From contig NC_052353.1 in assembly GCF_009727055.1 (NCBI RefSeq), forward strand, positions 39,323,038 through 39,387,037: a stretch of 64,000 nucleotides of DNA, written 5' to 3'. Shown piece by piece: positions 1 through 11,105 of this stretch. A program made the position numbers and the translations under genes. Source of the DNA: Benincasa hispida. Its lineage: Eukaryota > Streptophyta > Magnoliopsida > Cucurbitales > Cucurbitaceae. The notes below the pieces were generated by a model that searched no databases, was not told the DNA's origin, and saw only the letters and a list, made by a program, of their open reading frames with translations. The first letter of the stretch is position 1, and each line of letters starts with the position of its first letter.

Positions 1-1102
1 TTAGTTCAAAAATATTTAAGGATATCAAACTATGCTAGTTATGACACCAACTTACATAGTTAAGTAATGTTATTAAATTAAAATATTTATAATTTATATA
101 TCATATTCATTCTAGTGAAATTTTGTTTTGCATCTTTTTTTATATATTTTATAAAAAAAAATCACGATATAATGACAATGTCAATTGGTTTCATATATCA
201 ATATCGTTTTATGGACATGTAAATTTATTGAGATATCGAAATATCGATGAAAATTCAGTAGTCTTATTAAGGCTTTTGCCTATGAATGATTGAATACACA
301 ATATTTTGGAAAAGAAAAATTGATGATGAAAACATATATTTTAACTAATTATTTAGAATTTGTATTTTGGTTGGGCAAAAGTAATAAATTATTGAAAATG
401 ATTGTTTTTGCTATGCCCTATCACGTAAGATACTCTCTTCCCGCTCGTTAATCTTTCCATGTGAGACAAGAACTCTCACAAGTGGGAACATATGTATGTA
501 CCGTGGTAGTTGTGGACATTCCTAACAATGATCCACATGCGAATTTCAGATTTTGTTAAAAGTTAATAGATAAAAAAAAATAAAAAAATTAAGATTGAAA
601 ATGAAAATGAAATATGGGCACAAGGCTAGCTCTGTGCTTGAAGGGTCGTCTTCCTCCTCGATAACAATGATGAGCATTTCGTCAAGCCTCAGCCATGAGG
701 AGGTGCTGTGAAGGTTAAGATTTGCAATTCGTGAATTCTCTATGACATCATTAATTCCGACTTACACAATTCTCAATGAAATGAATATCTTAATAACCAC
801 GAGGTTTGTTGCTTAAAATTTTTCTACTCTAGTTATACTAAAAAAAAACATTTTCTTATAGATTTTTTTGTACGAATTATCAAAAAAGAAAGAAATAAAG
901 AAAGAGATTTGAAAGAAGAGCAAGTTCGTAATTTCACTAAAAAAATTGATGTATTTTTCATTTTGGGCCTTTAAATAGGTCAGTTGTACAATTTTCTCTT
1001 TTTCAAAGATATTGACCATTGAAACAAAATAAAAATATAATAAAAAGTGAAAAAGAATATATAAAATATATAAACTAAATTTATAATTTAATCTGAAATT
1101 TA
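1..1102. other. AT-rich intergenic DNA, no gene seen
   Basis: No open frame here resembles a known protein. A minus-strand frame near 813-1121 has low-complexity Phe/Tyr/Lys composition typical of AT-rich noise. I see no repeat boundary. Confidence 0.5.
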
Positions 1103-1175
1103 GGCTATGTTGGATAACCATTTCATTTTTTTTTTGTTTTTGAAAATTAAGCCTATTTTTGTTTGAGTAAATGGT
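1103..1175. repeat. Fragment of a 'gttggataacc' MITE family
   Basis: The run 'tgttggataaccattt' followed by 'tttttgaaaattaagcct' resembles the end of the foldback element at 39502-39809. Only one end is recognisable, so this is probably a decayed or solo end. Confidence 0.35.
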
Positions 1176-1289
1176 ATGTAAGAACTGAATACATTAGCAA
1201 GTTGATTACAACTCAACTAGAAATAGTGTACTCAATGTATAATATTCAAATTCAAACATAAGCCAGTTGAAGCAACAAGGCTTAGATAT

Positions 1290-2264
1290 GGAAATAATCA
1301 AAGATTTCAAATAACATCAAAACCTTTGGAGACTCAAAACGTAGTTGAGACACGCTTCTAATAAGCGTTGTCTTGAAGACAGGTATTCGCTCTACATGGG
1401 CTGCAAGCAGATTACAGCCATCATCTCAATGGGATACAATGACTAACTTCGTAGAATTGCAACTTCAAACTACTCGAATCTGACAGAACTCTTCGATACT
1501 TGTTCTCAACTCAACTCAAAAAAAAATGAATGAATGAAAGAAAGGAGAGAACTCTTCAATTTGGAATGGGAGCTACAAATGAAGAACCAAGTTGTTATTT
1601 ATAGACTAGCAACTTAATAACTTCCAAAATACAAAATAAAATCAAGTAAATATAAAAATTTAAACATTTGTCCAATTTAACTCAATTGAGTTGCTACTTG
1701 ACAAAAATCAAACATAACTCAAATAAAAGAAAGTGAGAAAAATCAAATAATAACCGTTGAGAGTAAACAGACAAGCTATGCATCTTGAGAGGTATCTTAT
1801 AGACTTGAACCTTCCTTAGTGAATATCCATCGAATTTACTACAGAAATAGTGAGATTAAACAATGGAACTATCCTTCTCATTGGTGAATTGAGACAATAG
1901 ATATCACACACAACTCATCTTATATCTTTGAGTTCTATACGTTTAATTCTATTTTGATCCAAGAAAAGTCCTGAATTCATGAGAGCTTTAGAGAACATAA
2001 GCCATTTAAAAAGTTCTCTAGAAGCAACCCACTTCTACTCTCACATAGGTTGTATTGATTAAGAGTATTCTGTCATTATCCGTCCTGTAAAACAAGATAT
2101 CAAAATAACTTTAACATCAACAGATCAACACTCTAGAACATTATATAAATGGGAAGAAACTATAAGTTTCTTAGTGTGTCAATTATGAATTATCCAACTA
2201 GTTTGTCTATTGAACCTAGATCTTGGGATCTCCAATAAACTAGGTTAGGTTTCCACTATAAGCC
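1290..2264 (-). mobile_element. Probable 3' LTR/tail of a degenerate copia element
   Basis: On the minus strand this stretch lies directly downstream of a copia RNase H relic (2265-2640), where the 3' untranslated part and LTR are expected. I found no second LTR copy and no clean TG...CA boundary, so the extent is approximate. Confidence 0.35.
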
Positions 2265-2640
2265 ATTTAAAAAGTTCCCTTGAAGTATATGTGACTTCTT
2301 CTTTTGACAATCCTTTCATAAAAAGATCTGCAATATTCTCTTTTGATTTCATATAACAATGGAAATTATTCAATTAGAGAGGAATTGCCTTATCGAATTA
2401 TGCCTCGTCTAATATGTCATGACTTGCCATTAGAGACATTATTCTTGACTCTCATAAAAGCTGCTAAGTTGTCACAATAAATACATATTGCACTTATATG
2501 GTTAGGCCACACTAGAATATCTCCAAAAAAAAAAACTTTGAAGCCATTTAGTTTCTTCTCATGCTTTATCAAGAGCTATAAACTCTAATTCCATAGTAGA
2601 ATGTGTTGTACACATCTGTTTCAAAGATTTCTATGATACA
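2265..2640 (-). pseudogene. Ty1/copia RNase H fragment (degenerate)
   Basis: The minus-strand translation near 2630-2545 contains STMELEFIALDKA, the conserved Glu-centred motif of copia RNase H, followed by an in-frame stop and then EETKWLQ. Further on, KS-HIRR-like and 'YFKGTF'-like pieces match the last part of copia pol. The reading frame is broken by several stops and shifts, so it cannot make a working enzyme. No reverse transcriptase part remains upstream, because an unrelated LTR fragment abuts it at about 2650. Confidence 0.65.
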
Positions 2641-2649
2641 GCTAAAGGG

Positions 2650-4062
2650 ATTGAATCCCAATGTGGAAGTATTTTAACAATGTGTCTTTGAATTGGGATT
2701 TAAAAAAAACACACTAAGGCTAAGGCTAAGCGTTCAATTAAGGGAATTTAGGAGAAATACCTTTGAAGACCAATTTCTTCAAGAATCTTGGTGAAATTCT
2801 TTTGCACGATCCTCCAAGGCCATGAACGACAAGACACCACCATGAGGTTACTCGACTATTCTCAAGGATGATCAAGGATGGAAGGATCCAAAAGGCAGGG
2901 AATTGAAGAAACTTTTTTTTAGAGATGATTTTTTCTCTAAGAGATTTTTAGAGAGAGCAGAGAGATCACCACGACACATTCAATTATGTTTCTACATTTC
3001 TATATACCACAGAAACTAACATGAGTGGAAATAATCCCTTTGCACCCCACTATCCATTCCTTTGCATAACTGTAATGGAGTTATTTTTTAAAATAAAATT
3101 AATAATAAATATATATTGAATCATGTTTAATATATAATAAATAATAAAATAAATATTGATTCATTAATTAATTAATTACCTTTTAATTAATCAATATAAA
3201 TAACACATGTTTATTTAATTATACATTTAAATCATATAAAATGCATATCTCTCTCTTATCCTATAGTTTTAATATGAATCCAATTCATATTAGATTTTAC
3301 TATATGGTTTTAATATGAATCCAATTCATATCAATTTAATATTCAAATATTATTCTCTCATATTATATAGTTTTAATTATAAAGCATATTTATAATTAAC
3401 TATATAATATAATGTATTATTATACATCATATTTTATACTAATCCTTATTAATATAAAATTTCCTTAAATAACTTGAATAATTCAAATTATTCCAAAATT
3501 AATTGATCCTTGTTTTACCTTTAATAAGCTAACAGATGGACCTAATAGACCTACAGATTATAAGCTTCAATGATTCGAAACTAAATTAATTAAACTCTTT
3601 AATTAACTTAATTAGCATTCATTAATTGTGTGTCACTCCACTAAAAGCTCACAACTTCACTCTTTGCACTGTAGATATATTTTTGTGCCCATGGATATAC
3701 CCAATCATCGATAAGTCGATCCTTCACGAATTACTCGTAATTACAGCTGGGTCAAAATTATCATTTTACTCATGTAATTACATCTTTATTCTTAATTCAC
3801 ATTGATCCTTTAATGAAAAAACTTGTTTATGGTTATACCATAAACAAATCCCTCTCTGGCCAATGATACGGAGGGGTCCTTTGTTCAAAACCCGGAGTCA
3901 GCACTTAGGAGAGAAATTCATCTGCTTTTCCTGAAAGTGGGAATGAGTGAATTACATCTTGTGGTGGTATGTTTCCAGTTCCTTACTTGGATAACTTACG
4001 TTTCCAGCTCCTTACTTGGACAACTCCCTAAAATAGTAATTTATTAAGTCAGCAACACGGGC
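2650..4062 (-). mobile_element. Long-LTR fragment, minus orientation
   Basis: The segment shares, in reverse orientation and order, the conserved block seen in the other long LTRs of this window (7110-9157, 11840-13307, 18183-20163, 52898-54772, 59211-61316 and 62545-64000): a 'gtggagtg'-like stretch, a 'gctgggtcaaaat'/'ttggcc' stretch and a 'gttgagttggtaattt' stretch near 4050. It lacks the LTR start. A short direct duplication of 'gtttccag-tccttacttgg' occurs at about 3970-4025. Confidence 0.55.
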
Positions 4063-4094
4063 CACTGGCTAGATTATAATTTTTTTTAAAAATA

Positions 4095-4510
4095 TCTTTT
4101 CGTTAGAAAAGTAGATGACAAACAATTACAAAGACAACAGGTCAAACATACTTTAACCAAATGACAAATCCAATTAAGAAATTCATCCCACCAACAATGA
4201 GAAACAGCCCATTTTCACTGCTTAACGGGCTATACCATCAGCCACCATATTTTGAGATGGGCAAATGTGACGAAATTGGATCTTCATTGTGTCTTCATGA
4301 ATAGAACATCTTTCAATACATATTTTATCGAAGTTTACACTTCATCCTTGTCTATCAATAAAAGCATGGTCGTCATATTCTCTGACTCTAACACCAAAGA
4401 CAGCTGCACAAATGGAATCATATCTCGTAATCCAATTGCTATTGCATCAACCTCTACAAATAGCACATTAAACTATCCTTGTACAACCTTCCCTCATAAA
4501 GCCAAAGAAA
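4095..4510 (-). pseudogene. RNase H-like (RVT_3/LINE-type) relic
   Basis: The minus-strand translation contains QNMVADGIAR followed by a stop and then NWICHL, resembling the C-terminal part of the RNase H-like domain common in plant LINEs and domesticated RVT_3 proteins. Several stops and frame changes interrupt it. A related relic lies at 30270-30840 on the + strand. Short matches and heavy decay limit confidence. Confidence 0.45.
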
Positions 4511-5583
4511 TCTTGAAGCTTATACATTCAGACCTCTGTGGTCCGATGAGTATTAGAGCTCGAGGTGGGTATGAATATTTCATCTCTTTTATAGATGATT
4601 ATTCAACTTACGGGTATCTATACCTAATGCAACATAAGTCTGAAGTCCTTGACAAGTTCAAGGAGTATAAAGCTGAAGTTGAAAACTTGCTAGGTAATAA
4701 GATAAAAACACTACGATCTGATCGTGGTAGGGAGTATATGGACCTTGAATTCCAGAACTATATGATAGATCACGGAATCACTTTCCAGCTCTCGGCCCTA
4801 GGTACACCTCAATAGAATGGTGTGTCAGAAATGAGAAACAGAACCCTATTGGACATGATTCGGTCTATGATGAGTTATGTTTATCTTCCATACCCATTTT
4901 GGGGATTTGCAGTGGAGACTGCATGTTATATTTTGAACAATGTCCCCTCAAAGAGTGTTTCTGAAACACCTTTTAAGCTGTGGAGAGGCCGTAAAGGTAG
5001 TTTATGACACTTCAAGATTTGGGGATGTCCGGCACACGTGCTTGTGGCTAACCCTAAAAAGTTGGAACCGCGTTCGAAAGTTTGCCTCTTTGTAGGTTAC
5101 CCCAAGAAAACAAGAAGTGGATATTTCTATGATTCGAGTGAGAACAAAGTGTTTGTGTCAAAAAATGTTATCTTCTTGGAAGAAGACAACATTAGGGATC
5201 ATAAACCACGAAGGAAGCTTGTTTTAAATGAGATTTCTAGTGAGACTACTAAGAGTTCAATAAGAGTTGTTGAACAGACTGATAGATCAACAAGGGTTAT
5301 TGATGTCAGTTCATCTAGTCAACCATCTCAAAAGTTGAGACTGCCTCGATGTAGTGGGAGAGTTGCGAACTCACCGAAACGCTACATGGGTTTGACTGAA
5401 GCCCAAAACATCATATCTGATGATGGAGTTGAGGATCTTTTGTCTTGTAAGCAGGCAATGGAGGATGTTGACAAAGATAAGTGGATTAAAGCCATGAACC
5501 AGGAAATGGAATCTATGTACTTCAATTCCATCTTAGAACTTGTGGGTCAACCTGATGGGGTAAAACCTATAGGATGTAAGTAA
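4510..5583 (+). pseudogene. Copia integrase and linker (broken)
   Basis: Integrase core residues are visible: D in FIDDYS, D in LRSDRGREY, and the E-containing NGVSE segment, giving the D,D,E catalytic layout. An in-frame TAG (4813-4815) separates the second D from the E segment. A TGA follows at 5005-5007, before the HFKIWGCP motif that starts the post-integrase region, and a TAA at 5581-5583. The region after integrase (5038-5583) carries the typical 'FVGYPKKTRSGYFY' and a Ser/Thr-rich linker. The whole is a continuous copia pol stretch inactivated by point changes. Confidence 0.85.
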
Positions 5584-7001
5584 ATCTACAAGAGAAAACG
5601 AGGTGTAAATGGAAAGGTGCAAACCTTTAAGGCTAGACTCGTGGCAAAGGGTTATACCCAGGTCGAGGGAGTGGGCTTTAAGGAAACTTTCTCACCTGTT
5701 GTCATGTTGAAGTCTATCAAGATTCTCCTATCTAGCCATATTTTATGATTATGAGATATAGTAAATGGACGTCAAGACTGCCTTTCTGAATGGTAATCTT
5801 GAGAAGACCATCTATATGGCTCAACCAGAGGGGTTCATTGTTCTAGATCAAAATCAAAGGGTTTGCAAGCTTAATAGGTCCATTTATGGGCTGAAACAAG
5901 CATCTAGATCGTGGAACATTAGATTTAACAGTGCGATCAAATCAATTGGCTTTGATCAGAATGTTGATGAGCCTTGTGTTTACAAGAAAATCATCTACAG
6001 CTCAGTAGCTTTCTTGGTGCTGTATGTGGATGATATCCTACTCATTGGAAATGATGTAGGTTTCCTGACTGGCATTAAGAAGTGGCTAACCGCCCAATTC
6101 CGAATGAAAGATTTAGGAGAGGTGCAGTATGTTCTAGGGATTCAGATCATTCGAGATCGTAATAACAAGAGGTTGGCCTTGTCTCAAACATCGTGCATTG
6201 ACCAAATGTTGATCAGGTACAAGATGCAGAATTCCAAGAGGGATTTATTACCCTTCAGGCATGGAATTGTTTTGTCTAAGGAACAATGTCCTAAGACACC
6301 TCAAGAGGTTGAAGAAATGAGACGAATTCCTTATGCTTCGGTTGTTAGGATGCAATGTTATATACTAGACTTGACATTTGCTATGCAATAAGGATTGTCA
6401 GTAGTTATCAGTCCAATCCAAGATTAGATCACTGGACGGCAGTCAAAAAGATTCTCAAGTATCTTTGGAGAATGAGAGACTATAAGCTCGTGTATGAAGA
6501 TAAGGATTTGATCCTTACAGGATACACAGACTCTGACTTTCAGATTGATAGAGATTCTCGGAAATCGACATCAGGGTCAGTGTTCACTTTGAATGAAGAT
6601 GATGTAGTTTGGCGAAGCATCAAGCAAGGATGTATCGTGGACTCCACTATGGAAGCCGAATACGTAGCCGCTTGTGAAGCTGCTAAAGATGTTGTTTGGC
6701 TTGGTAAGTTCCTAATAGATTTGGAAGTTGTTCCAAATATGTCTTTGTCGATCACTCTCTATTGTGATAACAGCGGGACTGTGGCAAATTCTAAGGAACC
6801 TCGGAGTCATCATAGAGGCAAGCATATTAAATAGAAGTATCATTTGATCAGGGAGATTATGCATCACAGTGATGTGATTGTCACGAAGATCGCGTCGGAA
6901 CACAACGTTGCAGATCCGTTTACAAAGGCTCTCACGACTAAAGTGTTCGAGGGTCATCTGAAGAGTTTGGGTCTACGGGACATGCGACACCTTGTTTAAG
7001 G
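5584..7001 (+). pseudogene. Copia reverse transcriptase and RNase H (broken)
   Basis: Reverse transcriptase motifs include ARLVAKGYTQ, MDVKTAFLNG, SIYGLKQASR and an intact YVDD (6022-6033). A frameshift and adjacent stops lie near 5740-5765, and a second frameshift near 6345-6390 joins RT to the RNase H part (TGYTDSDF, STMEAEYVAA, CDNSGTVANS). Another stop at 6832-6834 interrupts the HIK/KYHLIRE segment. The frame ends at 6998-7000, just before a G/A-rich tract. Confidence 0.85.
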
Positions 7002-7013
7002 CAAGTGGGAGAT
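7001..7013 (+). other. Upstream PPT-like tract (duplicate)
   Basis: GCAAGTGGGAGAT follows the pol stop immediately and matches the core of the LTR-adjacent tract at 7098-7109. The reversed element has the same duplicated arrangement at 54870-54882. Confidence 0.5.
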
Positions 7014-7097
7014 GATACTGGGGTATAGAGTATGCCCCAGTTTATTTTATATTGTATTGTTTTATGTATTATACATTAGTCTCCCAAGGCATTAGGA

Positions 7098-7109
7098 CAA
7101 GTGGGAGAT
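7098..7109 (+). other. Polypurine tract of the copia element
   Basis: CAAGTGGGAGAT lies directly before the LTR start TGTTAGG, the position where plus-strand synthesis is primed in LTR retroelements. Confidence 0.75.
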
Positions 7110-9157
7110 TGTTAGGATTGGTGTCCTAATTCTCCCGGAGTCTCGTAGTTTGTAAACAGTTTGTACACATTGTTATTAATAAAATAAATGTTATTTTATT
7201 TGCATTTACTCATATCCAATACACTAAGATTCGTGGTTATTTCATGTAAACTTCAGCATGTATGTGAGACATACAAGTGGATCATGCCTTAAGTAATAAT
7301 CTAAAAGATCTGTAGTATAAGGATAAATGAGGTATACCTTATCCTAGTGACACTATGGATACGGTCCGCTTTCTAGATATTTACAAGTATTGTAAAGTGC
7401 TACAAATGGTCTGATCCTGACTATTCATGTGGAGACATACGAGCAGGGGTGTCCTATACAAACAGTTTGCATAAGACCGGACCACGAGATGATTAATCTG
7501 TTTATATAACGTCATTGATAATTGAGACTTACATCTCACTAAAATGACCATAGGTGACATGACCTTAATCCTAAGTGTTTTGGGAACTCCTGTCTATGAG
7601 GGTGGTCCTGTGATTAGTATGGGCGAGAGTGGCCAAATTACCAACTCAACAAGCCTACCTTTTTAGGCATTCATCTGATTGGGGAGCTGGGAACTCAGTT
7701 ACACAAGATGGAATTCACTCATTTCCCGAAGCAGGGGTAAGTAGATAAATTGCTCCCTTAAAGGTTGATTCTGAGTCTTGAACATAGTGGTCATACCCTC
7801 TCTTCAGAAGAGAGGACTCAGTCATAGCAGGACTATGACTTATTATTCATTAGAGGAATCAGTGGTACTTAAGGAGTTAGATGTAACTATAGGGGCAAAA
7901 CGGTAAATTGGCCCAATTGTACTTATGAGCAATTTGTGAAGGGTTATCGCACTGTTGATTGGTTATATGGACACAGAAATATTTCTGTAGTTAGAAGAGT
8001 TCAGTTGTAGGTCTTTAGTAGAGTGCCTGATGGTTAACGGATGATGGATCTCGTGACTAAAGAGTTTAGTCAGTTATTCACGTACCATTGGAGCTTGAAG
8101 CTACAAGTCCATAAGATCCCCTTGGTAGCTCAATAAGTTCAAGTTGAGAATAAAATTTTGGGTTAGTTTGAAGTGTTCAAATTAACAAGAGGAAATTTAA
8201 TTATATGTGATATAATTGTGGTGATGTATTAGATACATTAAATAGAGGAATTAATATAAATATGATTTATATAAAGTACCATAAAATAGAAAAAGAACTA
8301 TGGTTTATATGTTCATATGATGAAAATATTAAAACTATAAGTTATAAATATAATATGATAAGTTGAGTATCATATTTATTTATAATATATAAATTATATG
8401 ATAATTAATTCTTTTTCTCTAATAACCGTTTGAGTGAAAGGTTATTGGAATTTTTATGATAACCGTGAAATAAAAGGAAAATTATTTTCCAAATTTAGTA
8501 GTCGATGACATTCGGATAATTCTCACGGAAAACGGTTATGAAGTGAAATTTGTTTTTACTAAGCTATAGTCGTTGAGAGACTACACGATTGAGTTGAGTT
8601 GACTATACGATAGTTACACAGCTGATCATTGCTACACGATCGAGTAGCAAAGTCTATGCGATAGGCTTCAGTTTACTAGACGATCGAGTACATCGTCTAT
8701 GCGATAGACAGTGTCATATCTCCCACTTACTCAATCATCTACTCGATCGTATACTTCCGGTCTTCCTCAAGCCAAGATCATATAGAGTCCACAACTCCTG
8801 GATTCTCACACTGAGAATACCAAAGTAACACTTGTGGTGATGTTCTTACTCTGTTCGTGAATCGAGTTAGACTTGGGTTCAAAGAGCATTTAGACGTTCA
8901 TGTTGTTGGTGATCTGTTCGTTGCGTTCGAGTGCTGTTGTTGAACGAATTAGAGACTTATCGAGGGATTCTTGAAGAATGGTTCTTCAAAGGTACGCATA
9001 CTCTATCCCTTGAATCTATTGTAGCATATTGTAATTTCTAGTTGTGCATAACTTGTTAGTTTACGTTTAAGACTGTAATTGTTTGTGTTCATTCGTATGG
9101 ATTTTGGAACGATCCACTTCCACTTCTTATGGAGATCTGCGTTTGTGATTTCCTTCA
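7110..9157 (+). repeat. 3' LTR of the copia element (2048 bp)
   Basis: It starts TGTTAGGATTGG after the polypurine tract and ends ...GATTTCCTTCA. Homology to the reversed LTR at 52898-54772 runs end to end: both share the first 200 bp, the conserved middle block (about 7880-8130), a cluster of CGATCG-cored motifs (about 8600-8760), and the end near 'gatccacttcc'. Confidence 0.75.
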
Positions 9158-9419
9158 TCTACAAAGCGGGTTGTATCTGTAGTGTCACCAAGATAAGGTA
9201 TCCCTTCTTTATCCTTATACTATAGACCATTTAGGTTATTACTTAAGGCATGATCCACTTGTATGTCTCACATACATGCTTAAGTTACATGAAATAACCA
9301 CGGATCTTAGTTGGATTTGAGTAAATGAAAATAAAATAACATTTATTTTATTAATAACAACGTGTGTACAAAATATTTACAAACTACGAGACCACCGAGA
9401 GAATTAGAACACAATCCCA
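9158..9419 (-). repeat. Inverted LTR-start fragment
   Basis: This piece is the reverse complement of the first roughly 250 bp of the LTR family at 7110 (for example 'ggatcatgccttaagtaat' at 7281-7299 reappears inverted near 9240). It joins the end of the + LTR at 9157 and runs into the RNase H remnant of another copia family at about 9420. Confidence 0.7.
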
Positions 9420-9559
9420 AGAGAACTAAGCGCATTGATATCAAGTATCATTTCATTAGAGATAAAATTGAGATAGGGGAGATAGAAATTTTAAAGGTTC
9501 ATACTTCAGACAATGTAGTTGACATGTTAACAAAACCTGTTTCAAAGCTTAAATTGTAA
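9420..9559 (+). pseudogene. Copia family 2: RNase H C-terminal fragment
   Basis: The frame reads RTKRIDIKYHFIRDKIEIG and then VHTSDNVVDMLTKPVSKLK, ending in a stop. This is the hallmark end of a copia pol polyprotein from a family different from the 4510-9157 element. The N-terminal part is replaced by LTR sequence, so the element was cut by insertion or rearrangement. Confidence 0.8.
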
Positions 9560-9652
9560 ATGTTTAGAATAGGTTGCCTTTGAGCTTTCAGACACGGGGT
9601 AGACAAATCGGCCAAAATCAGAAAGATCAGAAGATTGCAAGGCATTATAGTC

Positions 9653-10341
9653 AAGGTGGAGAATTTGAAGAAGCTTTGACTCAAATACCTCAGTTTTTTA
9701 TTTGTTTATAACTAACTTTGTAAACGGTTAGTTGGTAACTTTGTAAATGGTTAGCTGGTATACTCTATAAATACCTCTGATTTTAAATTCAATTTAGAGA
9801 GAGTTATCATCATTTTCCTTAGCTTTCTGTAAACAACAAAACTGTACGCAATCTTCATCAGTAAAGGAATTCAGATCTTCCCGTGGACGTAGGCAATCTT
9901 ACCGAACCACGTAAACACTGTGTCTTCATCTTCTTGCCTTATTTTTATTGTTCATACAAGTGTTTTCTTTATTGTAAATCGCGTTCCATTCATTCATCAT
10001 TCAAATCGCATCGAGTAATTTGAATATCGAGTCAATCGTGCATCGTTCTTCGCTATCGAGTAGCTTCGAGTACATCATTTTCACCTTCAAGTCGCACCAA
10101 GTATCGTTCAAGAACCATCGAGTACGATCAAGTATTAGTTCAATTTTCATCAAGTTTCATCGAGGATTTAATAGAGACTCGTCAGACAAATAAGGAAATT
10201 CTCATCGATGATCAAGTAGGAAGACGTCGAGTATGGGGTGCCAAGTATTGAGAATTTGGCATAATATTTCTAAGCTTTTTCATCATCTTTCTAGCGTTGA
10301 TCTTGGGTATTTGGGCCTTGTGAAGAGTGGTTAGCCCAACA
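9653..10341 (+). mobile_element. Copia family 2: polypurine tract and probable 3' LTR
   Basis: AAGGTGGAGAATT (9653-9665) is a polypurine tract just before TGAAGAAGC, taken as LTR start. The LTR probably extends to about 10341 (...CCCAACA), but no second copy is available to fix the end. It carries a TATA box (9764-9776) and a run of 'atcgagta'-like words (about 10010-10240). Confidence 0.55.
9764..9776 (+). promoter_or_regulatory. TATA box of the family-2 LTR
   Basis: CTCTATAAATACC is a near-consensus plant TATA box about 100 bp into the LTR, the expected U3 promoter position. Activity is inferred only. Confidence 0.5.
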
Positions 10342-11105
10342 AAACTATTGAAAAAAATACTACTATAAAAATTATTAAAAATCTATAAAGATATGATATT
10401 CATTAAAATGTATTGACCATTATCTTTTTTTAATAATTATTAACTTTTATCAAAGGTGTTTTTACCTTTGAAAATAATACTTTTATTCAAAGATTATTAA
10501 AAATCTTTGAAAAAAGTGAGATATATTAATTAAATTTTAAAACCAAAAGATAAAAAGAAAGATGTTAAGTTAAAAATATATGTTTTTTGTACATATGTAT
10601 AAGAAAGAGTTTATATGTATTTTGTATGCTCAGTATTTTGGATGCACAATCCACTCTCACCTAGGAAAAGAAACCATATGAATCCCTCACCGCCGCTCTC
10701 TCCACCCTTCATCAGCAACTGCGTCGCCGCTCGCTTTCTCTCTCGATCTCAGCATCACACACCTCCGTTGATTGACGCAGCTTCGCCGCTCGTTAGGTCG
10801 TGCGTCGTTCACTGCCACACCAACAATGGCGAAACTCTTAGCTTCTTCTTTGATTTAATATGGCAGCCTTCTTTTCCTCTCTATATCTCTCTCTCGTTCT
10901 TTACTCACCATTGATGAGTAATCTGATCGAGCTTTCTTTCAAAGTTGAACAGGAAACATCCTTCATCCTCATGTTTCTTTCTCCAGCATAAGCTTTGATA
11001 ATTTCTGGAATTTAATTGGGAGATTTTGTAATTTTTTTTATTTATGAATCATGTTTAAATGAATTATTACAGCAAAACATTTTGTCGAATATAAGGAAGA
11101 AATTG

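Larger units (their letters stand above)
4510..9157 (+). mobile_element. Ty1/copia retrotransposon, 5'-truncated, with 3' LTR
   Basis: The element holds, in copia order, an integrase core, a reverse transcriptase, an RNase H, a polypurine tract and a 2048-bp LTR. The 5' LTR, gag, protease and the first part of integrase are missing; the recognisable coding starts inside integrase at 'LKLIHSDLCGPMS'. Many stops and at least two frameshifts show it is dead. The same family is present in reverse at 52898-59210. At its 3' edge an inverted LTR fragment follows directly. Confidence 0.85.

Noticed and set aside
10615..10914. 99-residue + strand frame before the small two-exon gene
   Set aside because: Pro/Ser/His-rich composition and TC-rich sequence look like a 5' UTR or leader, with no similarity I can name and no good start context.
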